Shown here piece by piece: positions 20,418-29,405 of a DNA stretch of 64,000 nt. Position 1 is the stretch's first letter, and each line of letters opens with the position of its first letter. The notes beneath the pieces are model-generated. The model was given only the letters and a program-made list of their open reading frames with translations. It was not told the DNA's origin and did no database searches. Location of the stretch: NCBI RefSeq assembly GCF_003129965.1, contig NZ_NRCJ01000007.1, positions 1 through 64,000 of the forward strand, written 5' to 3'. This DNA is from Aggregatibacter kilianii. Its GTDB lineage: Bacteria > Pseudomonadota > Gammaproteobacteria > Enterobacterales > Pasteurellaceae. Both the position numbers and the translations under genes were made by a program.

Positions 20418-21446
20418 TTATTTCTCCTGTGTTTCCGTCACATTTGTACTATCAATACCTGAATTTTCTTCCACCAAACGTATTGGTTCGGTAGCAGATA
20501 ACCCTATTTGAATCATCGTTGGGAACGAAATCCAGGATTGCTGCGGATCAATGCCGATTTGTAGCGGTGCTTTTAACGTTTCTTCAATTCTTTCATAGAT
20601 CACATTACCCGCACCCAATCCGATCATTTGGCGTAAACTGTCGCTATCGGGCAAACTGCCACAGTGTCGATCTTCTTTATTACATTGATTTATCGCCGCA
20701 GAATAATCAAACACCGGCGTTTGCGGCGGCAAGCCGTAAATGTGTTGTCTTCGACTATCGGAAATGACCGCACGAATATGGGTATTCGGCGCGTGCTGAA
20801 TACGCCAAATATCATCGAATTTTGCCGAATCCAAAATTAATACGACATCACGTCCCGCACTATTTAAGCGAATATCCGCCTCTTTTGTTTTATTGGTTAA
20901 ATAATATATTTGCGTATTGTACGGCAGTTGCAAACTTCTCAACCAATAGGCGAGCCCGCTGTTATCACTTACCCATAACGCTTCCTGATGTTCGCGCACG
21001 GTAAGCCCGTTAAGTATTGCGCGTTCACCGCAGAGTTCCTGCCGTACATGTTTTTTGATGCCGGCATAACAATGCCACTTGCCGTCAATCACTTTCCACC
21101 AGATACTGCGTTGTTCTAAAGGCTCGGGCATGCCTGAATCCTGTCCCGGTTGTCCTCTATGATCCTGTTCATATTTTCGATTGAAGGTATATTTATAAGC
21201 ATCCCGTTCCGGGTAATAACGGAGCCCCTTTCTTAAATAGGGATTAATGTCTATCGGCATCTTTTGTTGGCGTTTAGGGTCGCTCGGCGCAGGCAGATTG
21301 TCCTGAATAGTCGCGATGGTTTCTTGTAACATCCGATGCGCTTCCGCCCGTTCAAGATTGATACGGGCAACGGGAACATAAGCCCCCCAAACGCCGACAA
21401 TCAACACAATCAGCAGGCTAAATTTTGCGGTAAGGTTCTCTTGCAT
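20418..21446 (-). CDS. Unrecognised membrane-anchored protein
   Basis: I do not recognise this 342-residue protein. One N-terminal transmembrane segment (FSLLIVLIVGVWGAYVPVA) is followed by a large, probably periplasmic domain. That domain has four cysteines in two well-separated pairs (WHCYAGIKKHVRQELCG and NQCNKEDRHCG), compatible with disulfides. An extracytoplasmic role with its operon neighbours is inferred. The gene is 54 nt downstream of the 345-residue gene. Confidence 0.72.
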   Translation of the reverse strand: MQENLTAKFSLLIVLIVGVWGAYVPVARINLERAEAHRMLQETIATIQDNLPAPSDPKRQQKMPIDINPYLRKGLRYYPERDAYKYTFNRKYEQDHRGQPGQDSGMPEPLEQRSIWWKVIDGKWHCYAGIKKHVRQELCGERAILNGLTVREHQEALWVSDNSGLAYWLRSLQLPYNTQIYYLTNKTKEADIRLNSAGRDVVLILDSAKFDDIWRIQHAPNTHIRAVISDSRRQHIYGLPPQTPVFDYSAAINQCNKEDRHCGSLPDSDSLRQMIGLGAGNVIYERIEETLKAPLQIGIDPQQSWISFPTMIQIGLSATEPIRLVEENSGIDSTNVTETQEK

Positions 21447-21500
21447 ATAGGCTACTCATGAAATTGAAAACGAAAAAACGTTGGTAAAAAGGACCGCACT

Positions 21501-22538
21501 TTATCTCTCAATAGACGTAATAACATAGGGCAATCGCTGTATCTTACATTCATCCGATAATGGTTCCGCTTTATCTGAGGAATCTCTAGGCGGCATAAAA
21601 TACCAATCCGCCCAACCGTCTTTAAAGTTGATGCCATATATTCTCGAGTCAGCGAAATAACGGCAATTTCCGATTTGGTACTTGGGCTGCTCTTTTTCCG
21701 TCATCGTCTCTTTTGTAACAGGAATCTTTATTCCGCCGTAGAGTGCAAAAATCTGACCATTCATGTCTGCAGCAATATCATAAACTCTGAAAATATTTTG
21801 TTTTTCACCAACCAATAATGCAAGTGCCGAATAGGGAGACAAAGACATCGTCACAGAGGGCTGTTCACTCGGTAAATAGGCTTTAGGTATGTTGTTAAAC
21901 CAGCTATCATCTAGAAAATCTTTCAGAGTAGGGAAAAACGAAAGATAGGTACTTTCCGAGTCTATGAACTGGTTTTCCAAATGAAATTTAATATCTTTTG
22001 TATAGCAATAGTCGACTCTAAAATCATCAAAATTATAGCCTGATGTTTGATTTTTACGCTTTAACTTGATGTAGTTTCTTAATTGACAATTGACACCATG
22101 AACATTGAAATATTTCTCTTTATCGCCAAAAAGATCATTCGCAGAAAGTTCCATAGAAAAATGATCCAATTCCATTTTTTTTAACGGAAACGGTCCCCAA
22201 GTGAAAAATTGACCTTTAGGGGCGACTAAGGTTGCATCATCATACGTTAAAATCAGCTTCGCGTTTGATGGAATATTTTCTATTCCGTGAAGCATTTCTA
22301 ATTCTCTTGCGGTTAATCTTCTTTCTCTAATCAGATTTTCATAGATTTGATAATTTCGGTATTGCTCTTCTTTCGTGCCAAGATTCATTACGACAAGAAA
22401 AACGATGGCAAGTCCACCCATAAAAATAAAAGTACGCAAGGATTCAATAAATTTTCCCTCTTTCCTTTGCCACCAAGTAAGCACAAGATAGAGTAATCCT
22501 AAGGTTAGGAAAAAATAAAACGGAATTCGTAGCAACAT
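21501..22538 (-). CDS. Unrecognised membrane-anchored protein with two N-terminal segments
   Basis: I do not recognise this 345-residue protein. It has two N-terminal hydrophobic segments (IPFYFFLTLGLLYLVLTWW and FIFMGGLAIVFLVVMNLG) and a roughly 285-residue soluble domain. That domain has about four cysteines, including VNCQLRN and VDYCYTKD, and the C-terminal DECKIQRLPYVI. The start follows AAGGACA. It is the first gene of the three-gene unit, only 25 nt past the trpS terminator hairpin, so it may depend on read-through from trpS. Base composition is more AT-rich than its neighbours. Confidence 0.72.
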   Translation of the reverse strand: MLLRIPFYFFLTLGLLYLVLTWWQRKEGKFIESLRTFIFMGGLAIVFLVVMNLGTKEEQYRNYQIYENLIRERRLTARELEMLHGIENIPSNAKLILTYDDATLVAPKGQFFTWGPFPLKKMELDHFSMELSANDLFGDKEKYFNVHGVNCQLRNYIKLKRKNQTSGYNFDDFRVDYCYTKDIKFHLENQFIDSESTYLSFFPTLKDFLDDSWFNNIPKAYLPSEQPSVTMSLSPYSALALLVGEKQNIFRVYDIAADMNGQIFALYGGIKIPVTKETMTEKEQPKYQIGNCRYFADSRIYGINFKDGWADWYFMPPRDSSDKAEPLSDECKIQRLPYVITSIER

Positions 22539-22563
22539 TGATTGTCCTTAGTTCATCAGACGA

Positions 22564-22603
22564 AAAGAAAGCTGTTTTAAAACATCCGTCTCAAAACAGC
22601 TTT
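22564..22603 (-). terminator. Terminator downstream of trpS
   Basis: AAAGCTGTTTT (22568-22578) pairs with AAAACAGCTTT (22593-22603). On the minus strand the stem is followed by CTTTTC. It sits between trpS and the unrecognised membrane operon. Confidence 0.75.
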
Positions 22604-22623
22604 TTATGTTTATCTCTTTTTAT

Positions 22624-23628
22624 TTACTTCGCCGCAATAAACCCAACCGCTTCATACACTTTTGCTAAAGTCGCTTGCGCGCGGGCTTTGGCTTTTTCGG
22701 CGCCTTCTTTGGCGATTTGGTGTAAGAGTTCCTCGTTATTGCGGAAGTGGTGATAGCGCTCTTGCAACGTGGTCAACATGGCGGAGACTTCGTCTGCCAC
22801 CGCGCCCTTCAAGTGACCGTACATTTTGCCTTCAAATTCCTGTTCCAGTTCTGCGATGGTTTTGCCGCTGACACCGGAGAGAATGTCCAGCAAATTAGAT
22901 ACACCTGCTTTATTTTTCACGTCATAACGAATGACCGGCGGCTCGTCGGAGTCGGTCACCGCGCGTTTGATTTTCTTGGCGACGGCTTTCGGATCTTCCA
23001 ATAAGCCAATGACGTTGTTGCGGTTTTCATCGGATTTGGACATTTTTTTCTCCGGCTCCAGCAAGGACATCACGCGCGCACCCGCTTTCGGGATAAACAC
23101 TTCCGGCACGGCAAAGTGCGGTCCGTATAAGGCGTTGAAACGTTGCGCGATGTCGCGGGTGATTTCCAAATGTTGTTTTTGGTCTTCGCCCACCGGCACT
23201 TGGTTGGCTTGGTAAAGCAAAATGTCCGCCGCCATTAACACCGGGTAAGTGAACAAGCCCACGTTAACGTTTTCCGCATAACGGGCGGATTTGTCTTTGA
23301 ATTGGGTCATGCGGCTCATTTCGCCGAAATAGGTGTAGCAATTCAACACCCAAGCCAGTTGCGCGTGTTCCGGCACATGGGATTGAATGAAAATGGTGGA
23401 TTTCGCCGGGTCGATACCGCAGGCTAAATACAATGCCAGCACGTCCAAAGTGGCTTTGCGTAACGCCGCCGGATCCTGACGCACGGTGATGGCGTGTTGA
23501 TCCACGATACAGAACAGGCATTCGTAATCGTCCTGCATTTTCACCCACTGACGCAACGCACCGAGATAGTTACCGATAGTCAATTCACCCGATGGCTGTA
23601 CGCCGCTGAACACGATAGGTTTGCTCAT
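22624..23628 (-). CDS. trpS: Tryptophanyl-tRNA synthetase
   Basis: TrpRS charges tRNA-Trp. The 334-residue protein is a class I synthetase: the HIGH-type motif is TIGN in [16 protein letters not shown] at the N-terminus, and the KMSKS loop is [12 protein letters not shown]. The start at 23628 is chosen because AAGGATG precedes it and [18 protein letters not shown] is the usual N-terminus; an in-frame ATG 8 codons upstream is unlikely. Order rpe-gph-trpS is conserved in gammaproteobacteria. Confidence 0.97.
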   Translation of the reverse strand: MSKPIVFSGVQPSGELTIGNYLGALRQWVKMQDDYECLFCIVDQHAITVRQDPAALRKATLDVLALYLACGIDPAKSTIFIQSHVPEHAQLAWVLNCYTYFGEMSRMTQFKDKSARYAENVNVGLFTYPVLMAADILLYQANQVPVGEDQKQHLEITRDIAQRFNALYGPHFAVPEVFIPKAGARVMSLLEPEKKMSKSDENRNNVIGLLEDPKAVAKKIKRAVTDSDEPPVIRYDVKNKAGVSNLLDILSGVSGKTIAELEQEFEGKMYGHLKGAVADEVSAMLTTLQERYHHFRNNEELLHQIAKEGAEKAKARAQATLAKVYEAVGFIAAK

Positions 23629-23658
23629 TTTTACATCCTTAATTTTTATCATTGTGAT

Positions 23659-23682
23659 GGCGCGCGTTTTCTAACGCGTGCC
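23659..23682. repeat. Short dispersed hairpin repeat, copy 1
   Basis: GGCGCGCGTTTTCTAACGCG followed by TGCC and TTTTAT forms a 10-bp stem with a 4-nt loop. Near-identical copies occur at 45072-45095 and, decayed, at 50138-50161. Here it is not placed to terminate any gene, since trpS and gph read the other way. Confidence 0.75.
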
Positions 23683-23744
23683 TTTTATATCTATAGATTA
23701 CCGCATACGTTAGGCGGTATGCGCTATCATGATTTCATCAAATT

Positions 23745-23814
23745 GTAGGGGCGGGTCCGGTGCCCGCCCGAATTTCGATTTGATTTCACGGGCGGGCACC
23801 GGACCCGCCCCTAC
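23745..23814. repeat. Perfect 26-bp inverted repeat (GTAGGGGCGGG...)
   Basis: The arm at 23745-23770 (starts GTAGGGGCGGGTCCGG) is the exact complement of 23789-23814 (ends CCCGCCCCTAC), around an 18-nt AT-rich loop. No coding function is seen. It lies between gph and trpS and looks like a mobile palindromic repeat unit rather than a normal terminator. Confidence 0.9.
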
Positions 23815-23847
23815 GTCAATCAAATCCTCATTTCAAACCGATATCAA

Positions 23848-24522
23848 TCAAACAATCGTCAACAATTCCGCAAAATCCTCAAACACCCAATCCGGGTGGG
23901 ATTCGGCGATAGGAATGTTGTAGTTATACCCGTAAGTTAAGCCCACCACCGGACAGCCGGCGTTGTGTGCGGCGAGAATATCGTTGCGGGAATCGCCCAC
24001 GAACAGCACTTGTTTCGGATACAAGCCGAACTTACCGCATAAATAAAACAGCGGGCCGGGGTGCGGCTTGATTGCAGGTAAAGATTGACCGCCGAGCACT
24101 TCATCAAATAAATCTTCAATGCCGAACGCCTTTAACACGGGGCGGGTGTGTTGGGTCGGTTTGTTAGTGACCACCGCCAAGCGGTAACCTTTGGCTTTCA
24201 ATTTTTCCAAGGTGTCTTTCACATTTGGGAATAAACGGCTACGGTTGCAAATGTTTTCGCCGTAAAAGACGTTAAAACGTTCTTTCAGCGTGGCGATTTG
24301 TGCGTCCGTTAAGGTTTTGCCCGATTGTGCCGTCGCCCATTCCAAGGCGCGAGCGATTAAAATTTGCGCGCCGTTACCAATCCAGGTGAGCACCAATGCT
24401 TCCGGCGCTTGAGGCAGGTCAAATTCCGCCAATGCCGAATTTACCGATAACGCCAAATCGGGCAGGCTGTCCACCAGCGTGCCGTCCAAATCAAAACCGA
24501 TTAATTTAAATTGTCCTGTCAT
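23848..24522 (-). CDS. gph: Phosphoglycolate phosphatase
   Basis: Gph is a HAD-superfamily phosphatase that removes 2-phosphoglycolate arising from DNA repair. The 224-residue protein has the nucleophile motif DLDGT at residues 11-15 (GFDLDGTLVDS), motif II in AVVTNKP, and motif III/IV in KPHPGP and FVGDSRNDILAAHNAG. The start is three bases after the rpe stop, so the two are co-transcribed. Confidence 0.95.
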   Translation of the reverse strand: MTGQFKLIGFDLDGTLVDSLPDLALSVNSALAEFDLPQAPEALVLTWIGNGAQILIARALEWATAQSGKTLTDAQIATLKERFNVFYGENICNRSRLFPNVKDTLEKLKAKGYRLAVVTNKPTQHTRPVLKAFGIEDLFDEVLGGQSLPAIKPHPGPLFYLCGKFGLYPKQVLFVGDSRNDILAAHNAGCPVVGLTYGYNYNIPIAESHPDWVFEDFAELLTIV

Positions 24523-24525
24523 GCT

Positions 24526-25200
24526 TTATTTTCCTACTGTGGCAAGTTGTTGGCGCATTTCATCAATGACTTTTTGGTAGTCCGGCTGATCGAAAATCGC
24601 GGAACCTGCAACAAACATATCCGCACCGGCACGGGCGATATCGGCGATATTCGAGACTTTCACGCCGCCGTCCACTTCCAAACGAATATCAAACCCGCTG
24701 TCGTCAATGCGTTTTCTTGCCTGTTTAAGTTTATCCAAGGTTGCCGGAATGAAAGATTGTCCGCCGAAGCCCGGGTTCACCGACATCAGTAAAATGACGT
24801 CCACTTTATCCATCACATAATCCAAATAGCTTAACGGCGTGGCGGGGTTGAAAACCAAACCGGATTTGCAGCCATGGTCACGAATGAGCTGTAAAGTGCG
24901 GTCGATATGGTCGGTGGATTCGGGGTGGAAGGTGATGTAACTGGCGCCGGCTTTAGCGAAATCGGGAATAATGCGATCCACCGGTTTCACCATCAAATGC
25001 ACGTCGATGGGCGCAGTGATGCCATAATCGCGTAAGGCTTTGCACACGGCGGGACCGAAGGTCAGATTCGGTACAAAATGGTTGTCCATCACATCAAAAT
25101 GAATCACATCACCACCGCACTTTAACACCGTTTCCACATCTTCGCCCAAACGGGCAAGGTCGGCGGAAAGAATGGAGGGCGCAATTAAATAGGGTTTCAT
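24526..25200 (-). CDS. rpe: Ribulose-phosphate 3-epimerase
   Basis: Rpe interconverts ribulose 5-phosphate and xylulose 5-phosphate in the pentose phosphate pathway. The 224-residue TIM barrel shows [16 protein letters not shown] at the start, [16 protein letters not shown] (metal-binding His and Asp), [22 protein letters not shown] and LEVDGGV. A second, diverged member of the superfamily lies at 61849-62526. First gene of rpe-gph-trpS. Confidence 0.96.
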   Translation of the reverse strand: MKPYLIAPSILSADLARLGEDVETVLKCGGDVIHFDVMDNHFVPNLTFGPAVCKALRDYGITAPIDVHLMVKPVDRIIPDFAKAGASYITFHPESTDHIDRTLQLIRDHGCKSGLVFNPATPLSYLDYVMDKVDVILLMSVNPGFGGQSFIPATLDKLKQARKRIDDSGFDIRLEVDGGVKVSNIADIARAGADMFVAGSAIFDQPDYQKVIDEMRQQLATVGK

Positions 25201-25349
25201 GGTCTCACCTCTCAGGCTGTCAAAATTGCCTTATCTTACTACGATATAACCGAATTTTTAAGAAATTATTCGGCGCCGGGCGGGCGATGTCGCATTTTGA
25301 CGCGATTCAAGGTAAACTAGGCGCAATTTTTTTCCATTTAACGGTTGTT

Positions 25350-25628
25350 ATGCGTGTATTTATTTCTTTATTAATTGCGGTTTTATTGCTGTTTCAGTAC
25401 GATTTTTGGTTCGGTAAGAACGGGTATGTGGACTACAAAAACACCACCAAAGAAATCGCCGTACATCAGCAGGAAAATGAAAAACTTTCCCAACGCAATC
25501 AAATTATTGCGGCGGAAATCAAAGACTTAAAAGAAGGGGTGGACGCTATTGAAGAACGTGCCCGCTTGCAGCATGAAATGGTGAAACCGAACGAAACCTT
25601 TTATCACATCGTCAAAGAACACAAATAA
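25350..25628 (+). CDS. ftsB: Cell-division protein FtsB
   Basis: FtsB is a small bitopic divisome protein that forms a complex with FtsL and FtsQ. The 92-residue protein has one N-terminal transmembrane segment ([20 protein letters not shown]), a coiled coil ([22 protein letters not shown]) and the conserved [20 protein letters not shown]. The start at 25350 is chosen because a longer reading to 25287 would put charged residues before the membrane segment. Its stop overlaps the ispD start (TAATG), so they are coupled. Confidence 0.95.
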   Translation: MRVFISLLIAVLLLFQYDFWFGKNGYVDYKNTTKEIAVHQQENEKLSQRNQIIAAEIKDLKEGVDAIEERARLQHEMVKPNETFYHIVKEHK

Positions 25629-26323
25629 TGACCTCAAATCGCAAGATTATCGCCGTGGTGCCGGCCGCCGGTATCGGCAGTCGAATGCAGGCGGACAAAC
25701 CGAAACAATACCTTCCCATTCACGGACAACCCATTTTGCAACACACCTTAAACGTGCTGTTGTCCTATCCGCACATCAGTCAAATCGTGCTGGCGGTCGC
25801 CGCCGATGATCCCTATATTGCGGCACTTAATCTCACGCAAAACCCGAAAATTCAACTGGTGGAAGGCGGCGAAACCCGCGCTGATTCGGTGTTAAACGGG
25901 CTCAATGCGATAGCGCATAACGACATCAATATTTGGGTGATGGTGCATGACGCGGCGCGCCCCTGCCTGACGCACGGCGATCTGGATAAATTAATTGAAA
26001 TTCAAGATGATAACGGCGCTATTCTCGCCATTCCGGCAACGGATACCATCAAACGCGCGCTGCCTTCGCAACAAATTGCTCAGACGGAAGATCGCAGCCA
26101 ACTGTGGCTGGCGCAAACCCCGCAGTTTTTTCGTGCGGATTTATTACGGGACGCCTTAATCCGCGCCAAACAGCGACAGCTCGCCGTCACCGACGAAGCC
26201 TCCGCCATGGAACTCGCGGGATTTCGACCGCACTTGGTGGCAGGGCGCAGCGACAATATTAAAGTCACCTGCCCGGAAGATTTGGCGCTGGCGGAATTTT
26301 ACTTAACGAGGAAGACAACATGA
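25628..26323 (+). CDS. ispD: 2-C-methyl-D-erythritol 4-phosphate cytidylyltransferase
   Basis: IspD attaches CMP to methylerythritol phosphate in the non-mevalonate isoprenoid pathway. The 231-residue protein has the nucleotide-binding loop [19 protein letters not shown] at the N-terminus, [19 protein letters not shown] and the C-terminal [10 protein letters not shown]. The ATG overlaps the ftsB stop by one base; the stop overlaps ispF by four bases. Confidence 0.97.
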   Translation: MTSNRKIIAVVPAAGIGSRMQADKPKQYLPIHGQPILQHTLNVLLSYPHISQIVLAVAADDPYIAALNLTQNPKIQLVEGGETRADSVLNGLNAIAHNDINIWVMVHDAARPCLTHGDLDKLIEIQDDNGAILAIPATDTIKRALPSQQIAQTEDRSQLWLAQTPQFFRADLLRDALIRAKQRQLAVTDEASAMELAGFRPHLVAGRSDNIKVTCPEDLALAEFYLTRKTT

Positions 26324-26799
26324 TACGAATCGGCCACGGCTTTGACGTTCACGCCTTCGGTACCGACAATCCGCTGATTATCGGCGGCGTTACCATTCCC
26401 TTTGATAAAGGTTTTATCGCGCACTCCGACGGCGATGTGGCGTTGCACGCGCTGACCGACGCCTTGCTCGGCGCGGCGGCATTGGGCGACATCGGCAAGC
26501 TGTTCCCCGACACGGATATGCAATATAAAGGCGCGGACAGCCGCATGTTATTGCGCGAGGCGTACCGCCGGGTGCAGGAAAAAGGCTACGTCGTAGGCAA
26601 CGTGGACGTGACCATCATCGCCCAAGCGCCGAAAATGCGCCCGCATATCGACGCCATGCGCGCGCTGATCGCACAGGATTTGGCGTGCGATATGGAACGG
26701 GTAAACGTGAAAGCCACTACCACGGAAAAGCTCGGGTTTACCGGTCGCGGTGAAGGCATTGCCAGCGAAGCGGTGGCATTATTGGTGCGCAAACCATGA
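26320..26799 (+). CDS. ispF: 2-C-methyl-D-erythritol 2,4-cyclodiphosphate synthase
   Basis: IspF forms the cyclodiphosphate in the non-mevalonate isoprenoid pathway. The 159-residue protein has the zinc ligands Asp8 and His10 in GHGFDVHAF and a histidine in [18 protein letters not shown], followed by [11 protein letters not shown] and [16 protein letters not shown]. It overlaps both ispD and truD by four bases (ATGA). Confidence 0.97.
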   Translation: MIRIGHGFDVHAFGTDNPLIIGGVTIPFDKGFIAHSDGDVALHALTDALLGAAALGDIGKLFPDTDMQYKGADSRMLLREAYRRVQEKGYVVGNVDVTIIAQAPKMRPHIDAMRALIAQDLACDMERVNVKATTTEKLGFTGRGEGIASEAVALLVRKP

Positions 26800-27806
26800 C
26801 GGCGTTAGCTTACCTGCAAAAAACACCGCCAAAACAGACCGCACTTTTAAAAGCGGAATGTGCGGATTTTGTCGTACAAGAACAACTCGGCTACGACATG
26901 AGCGGCGACGGCGAATTTGTTGTGGTGAAAGTGCGCAAAACCGATTGCAACACCTTGTTCGTAGGCGAACAGTTGGCGAAATTCGCCGGTATTTCCGCGC
27001 GCAACATGAGCTACGCCGGCTTGAAAGATCGCAAAGCGGTCACCGAGCAATGGTTCAGCCTGCAAATGCCCGGGCAACCGACGCCGGATTTCAGTCAATT
27101 TCACCTTGAAGGCGTGGACATTCTTGAAGTGACCCGCCACCAACGCAAAATCCGTATCGGCAGTCTGCAAGGCAATCATTTTGAAATTTTATTGCGCAAC
27201 GCCGAGGACACCGACGAGCTCAAAGTGCGGTTGGATTTTCTGGCAAAAAACGGCTTCCCCAATTATTTCACCGAACAGCGTTTCGGGCGCGACGGCAACA
27301 ATCTCACCCAAGCCTTGCGTTGGGCAAGCGGCGAAATCAAAGTGAAGGATCGCAACAAGCGCAGCTTCTATCTTTCCGCCGCACGTAGCGAGATTTTCAA
27401 TTTAATCGTCGCCAAACGTATTGAACTTGGCTTGGCGCAGCAGGTCTTAGTTGGAGACGTTTTGCAACTAAACGGTTCGCACAGCTGGTTTGTGGCGGAT
27501 GCCTCAGACGATTTGGCGCAGCTGCAACAGCGCTTAGCACAACAGGATATTTTGCTTACCGCGCCGCTGATTGGCGATGAAGCCAAAAGTGCGGTGGATT
27601 TTGAGAACGACATTTTTGCGCAACATCAGGCGTTGTTCGATTTAATGCGACAGGAGCGCATGAAAGCGGCGCGGCGCCCGATATTAATGCAGCCGCAACA
27701 ATTTCAATGGCAATTTGAACCGAACGGCTTGCGCTTGAAATTTTATTTGCCGGCAGGCAGTTATGCTACGGCGTTAGTGCGCGAATTGGTGCACGTTGAA
27801 ATTTAA
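26796..27806 (+). CDS. truD: tRNA pseudouridine synthase D
   Basis: TruD makes pseudouridine 13 in tRNA-Glu. The 336-residue protein carries the catalytic aspartate Asp78 in [16 protein letters not shown], followed by the characteristic [14 protein letters not shown] insert and [13 protein letters not shown] at the end. It overlaps ispF by four bases in the ftsB-ispD-ispF-truD-surE unit. An uptake signal is embedded near the start, read as TAL in [10 protein letters not shown]. Confidence 0.95.
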   Translation: MTALAYLQKTPPKQTALLKAECADFVVQEQLGYDMSGDGEFVVVKVRKTDCNTLFVGEQLAKFAGISARNMSYAGLKDRKAVTEQWFSLQMPGQPTPDFSQFHLEGVDILEVTRHQRKIRIGSLQGNHFEILLRNAEDTDELKVRLDFLAKNGFPNYFTEQRFGRDGNNLTQALRWASGEIKVKDRNKRSFYLSAARSEIFNLIVAKRIELGLAQQVLVGDVLQLNGSHSWFVADASDDLAQLQQRLAQQDILLTAPLIGDEAKSAVDFENDIFAQHQALFDLMRQERMKAARRPILMQPQQFQWQFEPNGLRLKFYLPAGSYATALVRELVHVEI

Positions 27807-27839
27807 AAGATTAAAAGAAAAAACAGGAATAACAAGAAC

Positions 27840-28580
27840 ATGAATATTTTATTGAGTAACGACGACGGCATTCACGCGCCGGGCATTCGCATCATGGCGG
27901 AGGCGCTACGCAACATCGCCAACGTAACCATCGTCGCGCCGGACAGCAATCGTAGCGCGGCATCCAGTTCGTTGACCTTGGTGAAACCGTTGTATCCGTT
28001 ACATTTGGAAAACGGCGATTATTGCGTCAACGGCACACCGGCGGATTGCGTCCATATTGCGCTCAACGGCTTTCTTGCCGGACGGATCGATTTGGTGGTT
28101 TCCGGCATTAACGCCGGGGCGAATTTAGGCGATGACGTACTGTATTCCGGCACGGTGGCGGCGGCGTTTGAAGGGCGTCACCTCGGCTTACCGTCCATTG
28201 CGGTGTCCCTCGACGGTCGTCAACATTTTGAGACGGCGGCGCGCGTGGTGTGCGATTTGGTGCCGAAGCTACATTCCCAATTATTGGGTAAACATGAAAT
28301 TCTAAACATTAACGTGCCCGATGTGCCCTATGAGGAACTGAAAGGCATTAAAGTCTGTCACTTGGGCTACCGTTCTTCCGCCGCCGAAGTGATTAAACAA
28401 CAAAGCCCGCGCGGTGAAGATATGTATTGGATCGGGCTTAGCGGTTTGCCTGAATATGAAGGCGAAGGCACGGATTTTCACGCCGTCAAAAACGGCTATG
28501 TTTCCATCACCCCCATTCAGGTGGATATGACCGCGCACCGCTCAATCAACGCTTTACAACATTGGTTAGAAAGTGAATAA
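27840..28580 (+). CDS. surE: 5'/3'-nucleotidase SurE
   Basis: SurE is a metal-dependent nucleoside monophosphate phosphatase linked to stationary-phase survival. The 246-residue protein has [13 protein letters not shown] with metal ligands Asp8 and Asp9, the [14 protein letters not shown] loop, [12 protein letters not shown] and [26 protein letters not shown], all family signatures. The pcm gene that follows surE in E. coli is absent; a DedA-like gene follows instead. Confidence 0.96.
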   Translation: MNILLSNDDGIHAPGIRIMAEALRNIANVTIVAPDSNRSAASSSLTLVKPLYPLHLENGDYCVNGTPADCVHIALNGFLAGRIDLVVSGINAGANLGDDVLYSGTVAAAFEGRHLGLPSIAVSLDGRQHFETAARVVCDLVPKLHSQLLGKHEILNINVPDVPYEELKGIKVCHLGYRSSAAEVIKQQSPRGEDMYWIGLSGLPEYEGEGTDFHAVKNGYVSITPIQVDMTAHRSINALQHWLESE

Positions 28581-28607
28581 TGCAACCCTTTGAAACAGGA
28601 AACTGAG

Positions 28608-29183
28608 ATGAATTTATTTGGCGCCATGTACGACAAAACCATGCAATGGTCGAAACACCGTTTCGCGCCGTTTTGGTTGTCTTTCGTGAGCTTTATCGAA
28701 GCGATTTTCTTCCCAATTCCGCCGGATGTGATGTTGATCCCGATGTCCATGTCAAAGCCGCAAAGTGCGGTCAAATTTGCCATGTTTACTACCGTGGCTT
28801 CCGTGCTCGGCGGCATCATCGGCTACGCTTTGGGTTATTACGCTTTTGATTTGGTCGAACATTACATCACCCAATGGGGCTATCAGGCGCACTGGCAAAC
28901 CGCCGTTCAGTGGTTTGAAAAATGGGGCATTTTAGTGGTGTTTGTCGCCGGCTTCTCGCCGATTCCGTACAAAGTATTCACCATTTGCGCAGGCGTGATG
29001 CACATGGCGTTCCTGCCGTTTGTCATTACCGCCTTTGTTTCCCGCGCAGCACGCTTCCTGCTGGTCGCCAAACTTGCCGCCTGGGGCGGTGAAAAATTTG
29101 CCGCTAAATTGCGCAAATCTATCGAACTTATCGGTTGGTCGGTGGTGGTATTAGCCGTCATCGCATATTTAATTTTACGTTAA
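28608..29183 (+). CDS. YqaA-type DedA-like membrane protein
   Basis: The 191-residue membrane protein belongs to the VTT/SNARE-associated (DedA-like) group, YqaA branch. It has SFVSFIEAIFFPIPPDVMLIPM, a reentrant-loop signature, and later GFSPIPYKVFTICAG, typical of the family, plus several transmembrane helices and a final hydrophobic segment. Members are thought to act as lipid scramblases or proton-linked transporters; the substrate is unknown. The start at 28608 is chosen after AGGAAACTGAG; an upstream in-frame ATG at 28590 has a poor site. Confidence 0.88.
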   Translation: MNLFGAMYDKTMQWSKHRFAPFWLSFVSFIEAIFFPIPPDVMLIPMSMSKPQSAVKFAMFTTVASVLGGIIGYALGYYAFDLVEHYITQWGYQAHWQTAVQWFEKWGILVVFVAGFSPIPYKVFTICAGVMHMAFLPFVITAFVSRAARFLLVAKLAAWGGEKFAAKLRKSIELIGWSVVVLAVIAYLILR

Positions 29184-29197
29184 GCAAGGTCACGAAA

Positions 29198-29389
29198 ATG
29201 AATAAACTGATTCTGTTACTGTCGATGTCGTTAACGTTAGCGGCATGTTCTTCTCACGATGAAATACCGAAAGACGAAAACGATCTGCCACCGGGCATTA
29301 TGCAACCGGTGGAAGGCACCGGCGCCATTGCAGGCGGTAGCTGGATGCCGGAAATTCAACAACAAAGTATGCCAACCAATATGCAATAA
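29198..29389 (+). CDS. Small lipoprotein resembling the NlpD N-terminus
   Basis: The 63-residue lipoprotein has the signal MNKLILLLSMSLTLAAC, lipobox LAAC and lipidated Cys17. The mature part contains LPPGIMQPVEGTGAIAGGSW and MPEIQQQSMPTNM. The next gene, nlpD, has the equivalent SPGIMQPVDGSTDSGNATW and EPQIQQGNVPASM in the same position, so this protein is a truncated tandem relative of its neighbour without LysM or peptidase domains. Outer-membrane anchoring is expected. Function unknown. Confidence 0.85.
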   Translation: MNKLILLLSMSLTLAACSSHDEIPKDENDLPPGIMQPVEGTGAIAGGSWMPEIQQQSMPTNMQ

Positions 29390-29405
29390 TTAAGGAATCC
29401 GACAC

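Noticed and set aside
23745..23814. Repeat-spacer structure as a possible CRISPR
   Set aside because: There are only two complementary arms, not a series of direct repeats with spacers, and no cas genes.
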